Assembly (NCBI GenBank): GCA_963792385.1
Contig: CAWBVZ010000007.1
Location: 1,116,001 to 1,180,000, forward strand
From: DASSUW01 sp963792385
Lineage (GTDB): Bacteria; Actinomycetota; Thermoleophilia; Solirubrobacterales; Solirubrobacteraceae
Length of the DNA stretch: 64,000 bases
Direction: 5' to 3'
Shown here: positions 16,223 through 24,023 of the stretch, in pieces
Layout: every line of letters starts with the position of its first letter
How positions within the stretch are numbered: the stretch's first letter is position 1
Position numbers and translations under genes: made by a program
The notes under the pieces: generated by a model
Told to the model about the DNA's origin: nothing
Database searches by the model: none
Seen by the model: only the letters and a program-made list of their open reading frames with translations

Positions 16223-17767
16223 CGTCGGCCCGACGATGTGGTTGTCGTGGCGGTCGTCGTCTTCGTGCGCGACGTCATGGCTGAAGTGCGCCGCGTACCA
16301 GACCACGACGTTGGTGCCGACGATCGACTCGTGGTTGACGAAGCTGTCGATGTGCGCGCGGGTGCCGGTCGCGACGGCGCTGTCGTCGAGCTGCCCGCTG
16401 CGGTAGCGCAGCGCCCAGAAGTCGCCGACCCCGTATGAGTCGGCCTCGCCGTCGCCGGTGCCCGGGACGAGGATGTAGCCCTCGTTGGTGCCCTGGTTGC
16501 GAACCCGCCAGCGGCGCTTGTGGGCGGCGTTGCGCCTGCGCCGGATCTCGTGCTTGAGGGTGTGCCAGCTCGTGTCGTGGCCGGCCAGCGGCGGGTCGTT
16601 GTGCTCGAGCACGACATCGCGGCCGGCGCCGCCGATGTCGAAGTCCAGGCGCCAGTACACATGGTGGTGGTGGCGCTCGCAGACGCACGAGTTCTCGACC
16701 GCGCCGAAGCCGAAGCGTGGCCGGATCGTTCCGTCGGCGTGGAGCCGCCAGCGGCTCACGTAGCGGTACCAGCCGGCCTCCAGCTCGCTGACCAGCACCA
16801 CCTCGTCGCCATCGACGTAGACGGCGACACCGCGGAAGTTCCCGTGGTCGACGCCGGTCTCGAGCACCGTCGTGGCGGGGGCCGGGCACAGCCGGAACCC
16901 GGGAGCGACGCCGGCGCCCTGCGCCTGGAAGCGGCCCTCCTCGTGCTGCCAGTCGCGGAACGGGCCGCACGCGTCGTCGTCGTAGCGGACGTTCAGGATC
17001 GGGACGTGCGCGCGCCGCAGCACGCGCCGGCCGCGGTAGGTCACGCCGCGCAGCTCGACGGCCGACCCGTCTGACCCCGACGAGGCGGCCGGGCGCACCA
17101 CGATCAAGCTCCACAACGTCTCGCCGTCGCGCGTGACGGTGACGCGCGCCGCGCCGACGGCCGACCTCGTCGTCGTCTGGCCGGCGTCCGGGAGCCCGCA
17201 GACCCGCGGCGCCGCGCGCGATCGCGGCGGCGCCTTCTCCTCGTAGCGCACGACCTCGCGGCGGCCAAGGCGCACGCCGACGATCTCGTGGCCCGCGTCG
17301 CCCTCCGCGGGCTTCAGGCCGACCGTCACGGTTCGCGCGATCGTCCCGTCGGGCGCCTCCTCGCCCGCGAGCGGCGGCATCGACCGGTACGCCAGCAGCC
17401 GGCCGTCGCGCAACGCCGGCCCGAGGTCGGGATCGTCGCCCACGAGTGCGACCGCATCATCGAACTCCTCCGCGCTCGGCAGCGGCTGGCGCGCGCTCGA
17501 CGCGACCGTGGGCGTGCCGTCTCCGTCCAGCGGCACGTCGAGCAGCAGCGTTCGCTCGGAGGCGTAGTCGTAGACCGTCGCGCGCACGGCGCGGGCGGGC
17601 GTCGGCTCGGCGGGCGGGTCGAGCAGCTGGAGCGCGACGAGCCGCGCCTCGGCGCCGTCCAGCTCGCTCCGCACGTCGGCGTGCTGGAGCGCCGCCCGCG
17701 CCGCGGACTCGATCCGGTCGGGATCCGGCCCCCACGGCTCGACCGTCACGCGCAGCTCGCCTGCCAC
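16202..17767 (-). CDS. Copper amine oxidase homologue with altered TPQ site
   Basis: A 521-residue protein with the overall plan of copper amine oxidases: small N-terminal domains (to ~230) then the beta-sandwich catalytic domain. In the expected order it shows LNVRYDDDACGPF, YRYVSRWRLHADGTI, a HHHH run (366-369) at the HxH copper-ligand position, and VVVWYAAHFSHDVAHEDDD carrying the third histidine. The tyrosine that would become topaquinone (Y334) sits in G-W-Y-R-Y, whereas functional enzymes have N-Y-(D/E). The copper site may survive while cofactor formation is doubtful. No signal peptide is visible. A GGAGG site 9 bp before the GTG supports this start. The sequence is divergent, so the family call is strong but activity is uncertain. 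Confidence 0.72.
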   Translation of the reverse strand: MAGELRVTVEPWGPDPDRIESAARAALQHADVRSELDGAEARLVALQLLDPPAEPTPARAVRATVYDYASERTLLLDVPLDGDGTPTVASSARQPLPSAEEFDDAVALVGDDPDLGPALRDGRLLAYRSMPPLAGEEAPDGTIARTVTVGLKPAEGDAGHEIVGVRLGRREVVRYEEKAPPRSRAAPRVCGLPDAGQTTTRSAVGAARVTVTRDGETLWSLIVVRPAASSGSDGSAVELRGVTYRGRRVLRRAHVPILNVRYDDDACGPFRDWQHEEGRFQAQGAGVAPGFRLCPAPATTVLETGVDHGNFRGVAVYVDGDEVVLVSELEAGWYRYVSRWRLHADGTIRPRFGFGAVENSCVCERHHHHVYWRLDFDIGGAGRDVVLEHNDPPLAGHDTSWHTLKHEIRRRRNAAHKRRWRVRNQGTNEGYILVPGTGDGEADSYGVGDFWALRYRSGQLDDSAVATGTRAHIDSFVNHESIVGTNVVVWYAAHFSHDVAHEDDDRHDNHIVGPTLRPDRW

Positions 17768-17820
17768 GCAGCCGATCCTCCGCCACCCCCACGGTCAGGT
17801 CAAGCCACGGTCTCTCTCCG

Positions 17821-17826
17821 TACCCT
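17821..17826 (+). promoter_or_regulatory. -10-like TACCCT before leaderless DksA-like gene
   Basis: TACCCT ends 6 bp before the ATG at 17833 and no Shine-Dalgarno sequence intervenes. This is the spacing expected if transcription begins at the start codon. Confidence 0.35.
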
Positions 17827-17832
17827 CCGCAC

Positions 17833-18177
17833 ATGGACCCAGAAAACGCACGTGAGCTGCTGGCGCGCGAACGCGCCCGAATCGAGGGCACGCTCGCCGG
17901 CCAGGGTGAGGGTGAAGGCGCCGACGAGCCCTCCAACGGCGACGGGGATCCGGCCGACATCGCGACGGAGCAGTTCGACACCGAGATCGAGGAGGGCATC
18001 GCCGAGCACCTCCGGGATCAGCTCGAGGCGATCGAGCGCGCCGAGAAGCGGCTCGAGGAGGGCACCTACGGGCTGTCGATCGAGAGCGGCGAACCGATCC
18101 CCGACGGCCGCCTGGAGCTGATCCCGTGGGCCGAGCGGACCGCCGAGGAACAGGAGCGGTGGGAGCGCGGAGGCTGA
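17833..18177 (+). CDS. DksA/TraR-like protein lacking zinc-finger cysteines
   Basis: A 114-residue acidic protein. It has an N-terminal coiled-coil region (ENARELLARERARIEG and EHLRDQLEAIERAEKRLEEG) and a C-terminal segment YGLSIESGEPIPDGRLELIP that aligns with the DksA/TraR zinc finger. All four cysteines are replaced (S82, S85, T103, E106), so it cannot bind zinc in the usual way. DksA-family proteins enter the RNA polymerase secondary channel and modulate initiation; acidic residues at the coiled-coil tip are needed for that, and here the tip is Gly/Asp/Glu-rich (residues 24-50). Cysteine-less versions occur in other bacteria. Confidence 0.8.
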   Translation: MDPENARELLARERARIEGTLAGQGEGEGADEPSNGDGDPADIATEQFDTEIEEGIAEHLRDQLEAIERAEKRLEEGTYGLSIESGEPIPDGRLELIPWAERTAEEQERWERGG

Positions 18178-18196
18178 CGCCTGCAAGGATGCGGGC

Positions 18197-19144
18197 ATGG
18201 AGCATCGCGCGCTCGGCGACTCGGAGCTGAAGGTCTCGGTCATCGCGCTCGGCTCGTGGCTGACCTATTCGGGCGGCGTCGGGCGCGAGCAGACGGAGGC
18301 GTGCACGCGTGCCGCGTTCGACGCCGGCATCACGTTCTTCGACACCGCCAACGTGTACGGCCGCGGCGCGGCCGAGAGCGCCTGGGGCGAGATCCTGAGC
18401 GGCTACCCGCGCGACTCCTACACGCTCGCCACCAAGGTCTACTTCTCGATGGGCGGCCGTGACCGCGGCCTCTCGCGCTCGCAGATCCTGAAGCAGATCG
18501 ACGGCTCGCTGGAGCGGTTGCAGACCGACTACGTCGACCTCTACCAGTGCCACCGCTACGACGACGACACGCCGCTCGAGGAGACGATGCAGGCGCTCAC
18601 CGAGGTCGTGGAGGCCGGCAAGGCGCGCTGGATCGGGTTCAGCGAGTGGCCGCCAGAGAAGATCCAGGAGGCGCTCGACATGCCGGGCGTGGCGAAGTTC
18701 GTCTCCAGCCAGCCGCAGTACTCGGCGCTGTGGCGCGGGCCGGAGGCGGAGGTGATCCCGCTGTGCGAGCGCAACGGGATCTCGCAGGTCGTGTGGTCGC
18801 CGCTCGCGCAGGGCGTGCTGACCGGCAAGTACCGGGCGCGCGAGGCGCCCCCGGCGGACTCGCGCGCGCGGTCGAGCGAGATGAACCGCTTCATCAACCA
18901 GTGGCTGACGACCTCGATCCTGGAGGCCGTGCAGCGGCTACGCCCGGTCGCGGACGAGGCCGGGCTGACGATGTCGCAGCTCGCGCTCGCCTGGGTGCTG
19001 CGGCAGGAGAACGTCGCCGCCGCGATCATCGGCGCGAGCCGCCCCGAGCAGGTGCACGAGAACGTCAAGGCGGCCGGACTGCAGCTGTCGGACGACACGC
19101 TGCGCGCGATCGACGACGCGCTCGACCCGGTCGCGATCCGCTGA
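18197..19144 (+). CDS. Aldo/keto reductase (KCNAB/YghZ-like)
   Basis: A 315-residue NADPH-dependent TIM-barrel oxidoreductase. The catalytic tetrad is visible: Asp in FFDTANVY, Tyr in the same segment, Lys in TLATKVYF, and His in YQCHRYDDDTP. The C-terminal NADP-binding segment AAIIGASRPEQVHENV is intact. The sequence is closest in style to voltage-gated potassium channel beta-subunit-like reductases. An AAGGA sequence precedes the ATG. Its stop abuts the stop of the convergent kinase gene (shared TGATCA). Substrate cannot be assigned. Confidence 0.9.
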   Translation: MEHRALGDSELKVSVIALGSWLTYSGGVGREQTEACTRAAFDAGITFFDTANVYGRGAAESAWGEILSGYPRDSYTLATKVYFSMGGRDRGLSRSQILKQIDGSLERLQTDYVDLYQCHRYDDDTPLEETMQALTEVVEAGKARWIGFSEWPPEKIQEALDMPGVAKFVSSQPQYSALWRGPEAEVIPLCERNGISQVVWSPLAQGVLTGKYRAREAPPADSRARSSEMNRFINQWLTTSILEAVQRLRPVADEAGLTMSQLALAWVLRQENVAAAIIGASRPEQVHENVKAAGLQLSDDTLRAIDDALDPVAIR

Positions 19145-19603
19145 TCAGAACAGCGGCGGCGTGGTGAGCAGCGGCTCGATCCGCCAGCCGCCGTCGGCGG
19201 CCGCGGTGGCGTGCCAGAGCTCGTCGAAGCCCTCCTCGGGCGTCGGCGGCTGCAGCCGCCGCGCGGTTGCCGCGACGCTCGCGACGTGAACCCGCGCCCG
19301 GCCGGCACGCTCGGCGTTGCGCCCGAACGCCTCGGCCGGATCGACCTCGACGAGATACGCGATCAGCTTGAAGCCGGCCGCTCGCGCCGGCTCGACGTAC
19401 CGCTGCCGGTCGGCGGCCGTCGGGTTCGTGTTGTCGACCACGAACGCCCGCCCGTCCTCCAGACACTCCTGGATGAGCTCCGCCTCGTGTTCGCGGCTGC
19501 GTAGCTCGTCCAGGCTCACGCGCACGTGCGTGCCGGCGAACCGGTCCTCGTAGAGCGTCGTCTTCCCGCTCCCCTGGAGCCCGCAGAGCACGACCGCCTC
19601 CAT
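19145..19603 (-). CDS. Small P-loop kinase (zeta-toxin/polynucleotide-kinase-like AAA_33)
   Basis: A 152-residue ATP-binding protein starting 3 bp after the stop of the KAP NTPase gene, so the two form an operon. It has Walker A GLQGSGKTT (residues 8-16), VSLDELRS, and the Walker-B-like FVVDNTNPTAADRQRY, all typical of the AAA_33 / polynucleotide-kinase 5'-kinase family. Related proteins phosphorylate RNA or DNA ends, nucleosides or UDP-sugars. The C-terminal 30 residues carry no known motif. The tight coupling suggests that it works with the KAP protein. Confidence 0.82.
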   Translation of the reverse strand: MEAVVLCGLQGSGKTTLYEDRFAGTHVRVSLDELRSREHEAELIQECLEDGRAFVVDNTNPTAADRQRYVEPARAAGFKLIAYLVEVDPAEAFGRNAERAGRARVHVASVAATARRLQPPTPEEGFDELWHATAAADGGWRIEPLLTTPPLF

Positions 19604-19606
19604 GCG

Positions 19607-22039
19607 TCAGAGGTAGTGCCGCGCGGCGGCGCCGACGATCGGCTCCTCGCGCAGGAAGGCGACGCACGCGGCCGGCACGCGAGCCGGCGCCGTGACGCTG
19701 TCGGTCTCGAGCACCTCGTACACGGTGCGCCCGCCGCCCGCCGCCGCGGCAAGCGTCGACATGCTCGAAGGCCAGCGGGTGCTGAGCAGCGCGAGCTTGG
19801 CGATCTGCTCGAGCGTCGCCGCCGTCGCGAGGCCGCCGATCACGCGCTCGGTGTGGATCATCACCAGGAAGCGGAAGACGTTGACGAAGCGCTTGATCTC
19901 GCGCGGGTTCGTCTCGAGGAAGCGAGCGCCGTAGGCGATCGCCTCGCGCACCTCCGGGTCGTCGATCGTGAGCCGCCGCTCAACCGTGCGCCGGACCGCT
20001 TCGACGGCCGCCGCGTCGTCCTCCGACACCGCCGCGGCCTGCCGGACCGCCCCGGACAGGACCTCGCCGCGCAGCGCCTCGTCCGCTGCCTGCACGGCTT
20101 CCTCGCTCGGCGCCTCCACGGGCGCGGGAGCCATGCCGTGACCGAACAGCGACTCCGCGAACCCGGCCGCGCGCTCGGGCTCGAGCGCCGGCAGCGTCAG
20201 CGGCAACTGGACGATCTTCTCCAGGAACCGCCAGCCGAGCTCGAACGTGTCGCCGTGCTGCTCGAGCCGCTGCGCGAGGTTCCCGTAGGCGGCCTCGACG
20301 TGGGCGGCGACCATGTCGGGCTCCATCGCGATCACGAAGATGCAGTTCGGGTACTGCCCGGCGAGGAACAGGTTGATCGCCTCGATCACCTGGACGACGG
20401 TGCCGGGAGAGCAGCGGTCGAGGTCGTCGACGAACACGATCAGCGGCCGCTGCGGCGTGGCGACGAGGTCGAGCACCCGCTGCAGGTCGGCCTGGAGCAG
20501 ATAGAAGACGCCGGTCCGGCTCCCGTAGTCGGGCGAGTTGATCATCTGCTCGGTGGCGGGCGTGACGAGCTCGGCGAGCACGCCGGTGGGCGGCGCCGCG
20601 AGGACGCGCCGCAGCTGGGTCACCGCCAGCACGGCGACGCCGCCGGGACCGATCGCGATCAGCCCCGCCCCGACGGCCGCGTCGACCGCCAGCAGGCCGA
20701 GCCCGGCGACCACCGCCAGCAGCCCGCCGAGCGCCCACGGCAGCACGCGCTCGAGCACGAGCGCGTAGATCCGGCGCCGGACCGCCTGCTCGTCGACACG
20801 CCGCACGTTCAGCTCGAGCCAGAACCGCTCGCGCTCCGCGCGCGGCATCCGCTCGGTGACCTGGGTGATGATCTCGTGCGCGAGCCCGGCCCAGACCTGC
20901 TCGCCGGTCTGGTACATCCACGGGTTGAACCAGACGGTCGGCCGCCAGCGGCGCTCGTCCTCGTCTGCGGCGTCCGGCGTCGCCGTCAGCTCGCCGGCCG
21001 CCGGGCGATCATGGGAGCGCGCCCGCTCGAGCAGCGTCCGGTTGGTCACCGCCGGCGGGCCTTTGCCGACCAGGTGCAGCCCGCGCAGGTCGTGGGCAGG
21101 CCTGCCGGACGGCCACTCCAGCCGGTCGCGGATCATCCGCATCAGCGAGGTCTTGCCGGCGCCCCACGGGGCCTTGATGCCGATCGTCAGCGGCGGCCGC
21201 GTCTCGTCGTGCTGGATCCCGCGGGCGATCGCCTCGGCGTAGGCGCCATAGCCGACGGTGTCGACCACCGTCCACAGGTCGCTGCCGATCGACTGTGGGC
21301 CGTAGCCGCCCGGGGGCGCCTCCTCCTCGGCGACGTCCTGCCGCCCGCCGGGGCCGAGCGCGCCGCGGGCGGGGATCGGCAGGAGCACATCCGAGGCGCC
21401 CGCGAGCAGCGTCGCGAGGTCGTCGACGCTCACGAGCGCGTGGCCGTTGTCGGCCCACTCCGGCCCCCAGGAGTTCTTGAAGCGCACGAAGCCGCGCACG
21501 CCGCCGAGCTCGAGGTCGAGGTCGATGCCGTTGAGCAGGATCGCGTGGCCGCCCGTGGTCTCGCCCTCGACCCGGCAGACCAACTGGCCGTCGACCTCCT
21601 CCGGCGTCGTCATCGAGTCGTGCCAGCCCAAGCCGGCGACCACCGGGCCGCGCTCCAGCAGCGCGGACACGAGCGTCTCGATGTCCGGGCAGGAGAACGA
21701 CTCCTCGATCATCGGGAACCCGGTGATCGTGTCTCCCGCGAGGACGCGTTCTCCCGCCCACACCCACGAGCCGAGCGTCTGGTCGCTGGGATCGAGGCCG
21801 GCCTCCGCCTGGCTCGCGCTGTAGAGCTCGAGCGCGAAGTTGCGAGTGCCGCCGGGCGGCTTGCGCAGGCCGCGATCCAGGCACCAATGCGTCCACACGA
21901 AGCCGACCACGACGGCCGTCTGGCCCTGGTTCAGCGGCGGGCCGGCGGAGTACCAGAACCGCTTGCGGCGCGTGCGCTCGGAGACCGCGTACTTCGACTC
22001 GCTCAGGTGCGGATACGTGGGCGCGGCTTTTGTCGCCAC
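19607..22039 (-). CDS. Pseudo-papain (C1) domain fused to membrane KAP P-loop NTPase
   Basis: An 810-residue fusion. Residues ~15-225 have a papain-like (C1) fold: oxyanion-type PPLNQGQ (34-40), His in GGHAILLNG (H165) and Asn in FKNSWGPEW (N189). The catalytic cysteine position is V44 (TAVVVGF where active enzymes have GSCVGF), so the peptidase should be inactive. Residues ~265-740 form a KAP NTPase: Walker A GIKAPWGAGKTS (287-298), the KAP signature VWFNPW, two membrane helices inserted in the NTPase domain (~431-475), and Walker B LIVFVDDLDRC. KAP proteins are membrane-anchored STAND-related ATPases found in prokaryotic conflict systems and animal signalling. The GTG start has no ribosome site and probably no leader. 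It is followed by the small kinase gene. Defence is a guess; the fusion is not one I recognise. Confidence 0.85.
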   Translation of the reverse strand: MATKAAPTYPHLSESKYAVSERTRRKRFWYSAGPPLNQGQTAVVVGFVWTHWCLDRGLRKPPGGTRNFALELYSASQAEAGLDPSDQTLGSWVWAGERVLAGDTITGFPMIEESFSCPDIETLVSALLERGPVVAGLGWHDSMTTPEEVDGQLVCRVEGETTGGHAILLNGIDLDLELGGVRGFVRFKNSWGPEWADNGHALVSVDDLATLLAGASDVLLPIPARGALGPGGRQDVAEEEAPPGGYGPQSIGSDLWTVVDTVGYGAYAEAIARGIQHDETRPPLTIGIKAPWGAGKTSLMRMIRDRLEWPSGRPAHDLRGLHLVGKGPPAVTNRTLLERARSHDRPAAGELTATPDAADEDERRWRPTVWFNPWMYQTGEQVWAGLAHEIITQVTERMPRAERERFWLELNVRRVDEQAVRRRIYALVLERVLPWALGGLLAVVAGLGLLAVDAAVGAGLIAIGPGGVAVLAVTQLRRVLAAPPTGVLAELVTPATEQMINSPDYGSRTGVFYLLQADLQRVLDLVATPQRPLIVFVDDLDRCSPGTVVQVIEAINLFLAGQYPNCIFVIAMEPDMVAAHVEAAYGNLAQRLEQHGDTFELGWRFLEKIVQLPLTLPALEPERAAGFAESLFGHGMAPAPVEAPSEEAVQAADEALRGEVLSGAVRQAAAVSEDDAAAVEAVRRTVERRLTIDDPEVREAIAYGARFLETNPREIKRFVNVFRFLVMIHTERVIGGLATAATLEQIAKLALLSTRWPSSMSTLAAAAGGGRTVYEVLETDSVTAPARVPAACVAFLREEPIVGAAARHYL

Positions 22040-22045
22040 GAATCG

Positions 22046-22051
22046 ACGCTA
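22046..22051 (-). promoter_or_regulatory. -10-like TAGCGT before pseudo-papain-KAP gene
   Basis: On the minus strand TAGCGT ends 6 bp before the GTG at 22039. No ribosome site is present, consistent with a leaderless message. Confidence 0.35.
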
Positions 22052-22109
22052 CCACCAACCAGGGGTTTCCCCGATGCGCGCAACAACCCGCCCGCGGGAG
22101 CCTGGTTGC

Positions 22110-23381
22110 ATGAACAAGCTCCCTCTCCTCAGGATCGCCGCCGTCCTCACGGCGACGGCGATCGCCTGCCTCGCCGCGGTGTCGTCCGCGGCGGTCGCCT
22201 CCCCACGCGTGACCGAGTACAAGCTCCCGGCCGAGTTCGCGCTGCCCAACGACCTCACGACCGGTCCTGACGGCGCCGTCTGGGTCACCGATTCAAGCCT
22301 CGGCCGGATCTGGCGGATCCCGGCGAAGGGCAAGATCCGCTCGTACGAGCTCGGCCAGCAGCCGGCCGGGATCGTCACCGCCCACGGCTCGATGTGGGTC
22401 GCCGACGCCGGTGGCGACGCGATCCACCGCGTCGAGACCGACGGCTCCTCGAAGCGCTACCCGCTCGAAGCGGGCGTGTTCCCGATCGACATCACGGCCG
22501 GCCCGGATGGCGCGCTGTGGTTCACCGAGGGCCGCGGCGACGCGATCGGCCGGCTCGCGCTCGACGGCACGATCGACGAGTACCCACTGCCGACGACCGG
22601 CGCGTTCGCCGGTGACATCACGACCGGCCCGGACGGGGCCCTGTACTTCAGCGAGGCCGGCGCCAACAAGGTCGGCCGGATCACGACCGCCGGCGCGATC
22701 ACCGAGTTCCCGACGCCCGGCGAGAACGCCCTGCCCGGCTCGATCGTGCCCGGCCCCGACGGCGCGCTCTACGTCGCCGAGCGCAACACCAACGCGATCG
22801 CCCGGATGACGACTGCCGGCGAGTTCACGGATGAGTTCACGCTTCCGCGCGAGAACGCCGACCCGGTCGCGATGATCGCCGGCCCCGACGGCGCGCTGTG
22901 GATCTCCGAGCACTCGAGCGGCTTCGTCTCGCGGATGACGTTCGACGGCACGTTCACGAAGAAGTACCGGATCCCCGGCGGCTTCAACGACACGCTGATC
23001 GCCGGCCCGGACGGCGCACTGTGGATCGGCCAGGGCAGCATCGGCCAGGTCTCCCGGCTCGACATCGGGTTCGACCCGCCGGTCACCGCCGAGGGCACCG
23101 CGTTCAGCGCGAAGGCCGGCAAGTCGGCCAGCCACACGGTGGCGACGTTCGGCGACGCCGACCCGAACGCCCGCCCAGGCGACTACTGCGTGACGATCAG
23201 CTGGGGCGACGGCTCGAAGTCGGACGGCTCCGTGCGGCGCGCGGCCGACGGCTCGTTCGAGGTCCGCGGCCGCCACACCTACTCCCGCAAGGGCACCTAC
23301 AAGGTCGTCGTCCGGATCACCGACGGCGTCGGGAAGGGCCTCGACGCGAAGGTGGAGAGCCGGGCGTACGTGACCCGCTGA
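22110..23381 (+). CDS. Secreted Vgb/NHL-type beta-propeller with PKD-like domain
   Basis: A 423-residue exported protein; ATG 22110 begins a signal peptide (hydrophobic residues 8-30, cleavage near AVA-SPR). Six to seven repeats of the form GPDGALW/Y-(hydrophobic)-E (for example ITTGPDGALYFSEAGANKVG) build a virginiamycin-B-lyase/streptogramin-lyase-like propeller up to ~residue 325. The C-terminal ~90 residues resemble a PKD/Ig-like domain (VTISWGDGSKSDG, RHTYSRKGTYKVVV). True lyase activity needs specific His/Glu residues that I cannot confirm. Most actinobacterial relatives are binding propellers of unknown role. The 3' end overlaps the convergent methyltransferase by 65 bp. Confidence 0.82.
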   Translation: MNKLPLLRIAAVLTATAIACLAAVSSAAVASPRVTEYKLPAEFALPNDLTTGPDGAVWVTDSSLGRIWRIPAKGKIRSYELGQQPAGIVTAHGSMWVADAGGDAIHRVETDGSSKRYPLEAGVFPIDITAGPDGALWFTEGRGDAIGRLALDGTIDEYPLPTTGAFAGDITTGPDGALYFSEAGANKVGRITTAGAITEFPTPGENALPGSIVPGPDGALYVAERNTNAIARMTTAGEFTDEFTLPRENADPVAMIAGPDGALWISEHSSGFVSRMTFDGTFTKKYRIPGGFNDTLIAGPDGALWIGQGSIGQVSRLDIGFDPPVTAEGTAFSAKAGKSASHTVATFGDADPNARPGDYCVTISWGDGSKSDGSVRRAADGSFEVRGRHTYSRKGTYKVVVRITDGVGKGLDAKVESRAYVTR

Positions 23382-23856
23382 CCCGCGGCCACCACGCCGG
23401 GACGGCGCGCCGGTACTCCTCGTACCGCGCGCCGTACCGGTCGGCCAGCGTCGGCTCCTCGTACACCTGCACGAACGTCGCGGTCGTGACCCACACGACC
23501 GCGGCGTACGCCAGCAGGCCGGGCTGCCCGAGCACCAGCGCCTCCCCCACGATCGTCCCCACCACCGCCACGTACATCGGGTTGCGCACGTAGCGGTACA
23601 ACCCGCCGACAACGAGCTCCTCGGTCGGCGCGACCGGCGCCGGCGTGCCGCGGCCCTCGACCACGAAGCGCACGAACGCCGACACCAGCACCGCGGCGCC
23701 GGCCACCACCAGCAGCGCGCCGAGCACCCGCACCGGCGCCCACCACGTGGCGCGCACGTCGAAGCCGCTCAGCAGCCACGGGATCACGCCGGCCACCATC
23801 GCCGGCGCGACCGCGAAGAACAGCGCGCTCCCCGCGGCGGCGGTCGGCCGGCGCAT
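23317..23856 (-). CDS. ICMT/PEMT-family membrane methyltransferase
   Basis: A 179-residue protein with four or five membrane helices between residues 8 and 130. The motif GLYRYVRNPMYVAVVG followed by EEPTLADRYGARYEEYRRAVPAW is the signature of isoprenylcysteine carboxyl methyltransferase-like and phospholipid N-methyltransferase enzymes, which use S-adenosylmethionine at the membrane. Bacterial members have varied or unknown acceptors. The last ~20 residues (Arg/Ser/Pro-rich) lie over the 3' end of the convergent propeller gene and may not matter to function. The 161-nt fold-back lies directly upstream. Confidence 0.83.
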   Translation of the reverse strand: MRRPTAAAGSALFFAVAPAMVAGVIPWLLSGFDVRATWWAPVRVLGALLVVAGAAVLVSAFVRFVVEGRGTPAPVAPTEELVVGGLYRYVRNPMYVAVVGTIVGEALVLGQPGLLAYAAVVWVTTATFVQVYEEPTLADRYGARYEEYRRAVPAWWPRVSGSRTPGSPPSRRGPSRRRR

Positions 23857-23862
23857 GCGCTA

Positions 23863-24023
23863 GTGCGCGTGGCCGGAAGGTCGGCGCATCATCCGGCGTA
23901 GTCCGGGTCGTGTCTGCAGGTGCACGGCATCCGCGAGCATGCTGGTGGCACGTGACCGGATGCCGGGTGCCGGCAGACGCGGGCCGGGCCCGCCGGAATG
24001 CGTCGAGTTCCGGCCACGTGCAC
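23863..24023. repeat. 161-nt fold-back element (long imperfect inverted repeat)
   Basis: The two ends are 16-bp inverted repeats differing at one position: GTGCGCGTGGCCGGAA at 23863-23878 and TTCCGGCCACGTGCAC at 24008-24023. The complementarity continues inwards: CGGCGCAT against ATGCGTCG, TCCGGCG against CGCCGGA, GTCTGC against GCAGAC, CGGCATCCG against CGGATGCCG. The arms reach ~70 nt at roughly 80% pairing around a ~23-nt loop (23934-23956). The right end coincides with the deaminase stop codon; the methyltransferase start lies 7 bp beyond the left end. It may be a MITE-like insertion, a strong terminator/attenuator or a structured RNA. Confidence 0.75.

Noticed and set aside
19607..22039. 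Calling the N-terminal domain an active cysteine protease.
   Set aside because: The Cys position of the Q-x-G-S-C motif is Val and the next Cys (C53) is nine residues away on the helix.
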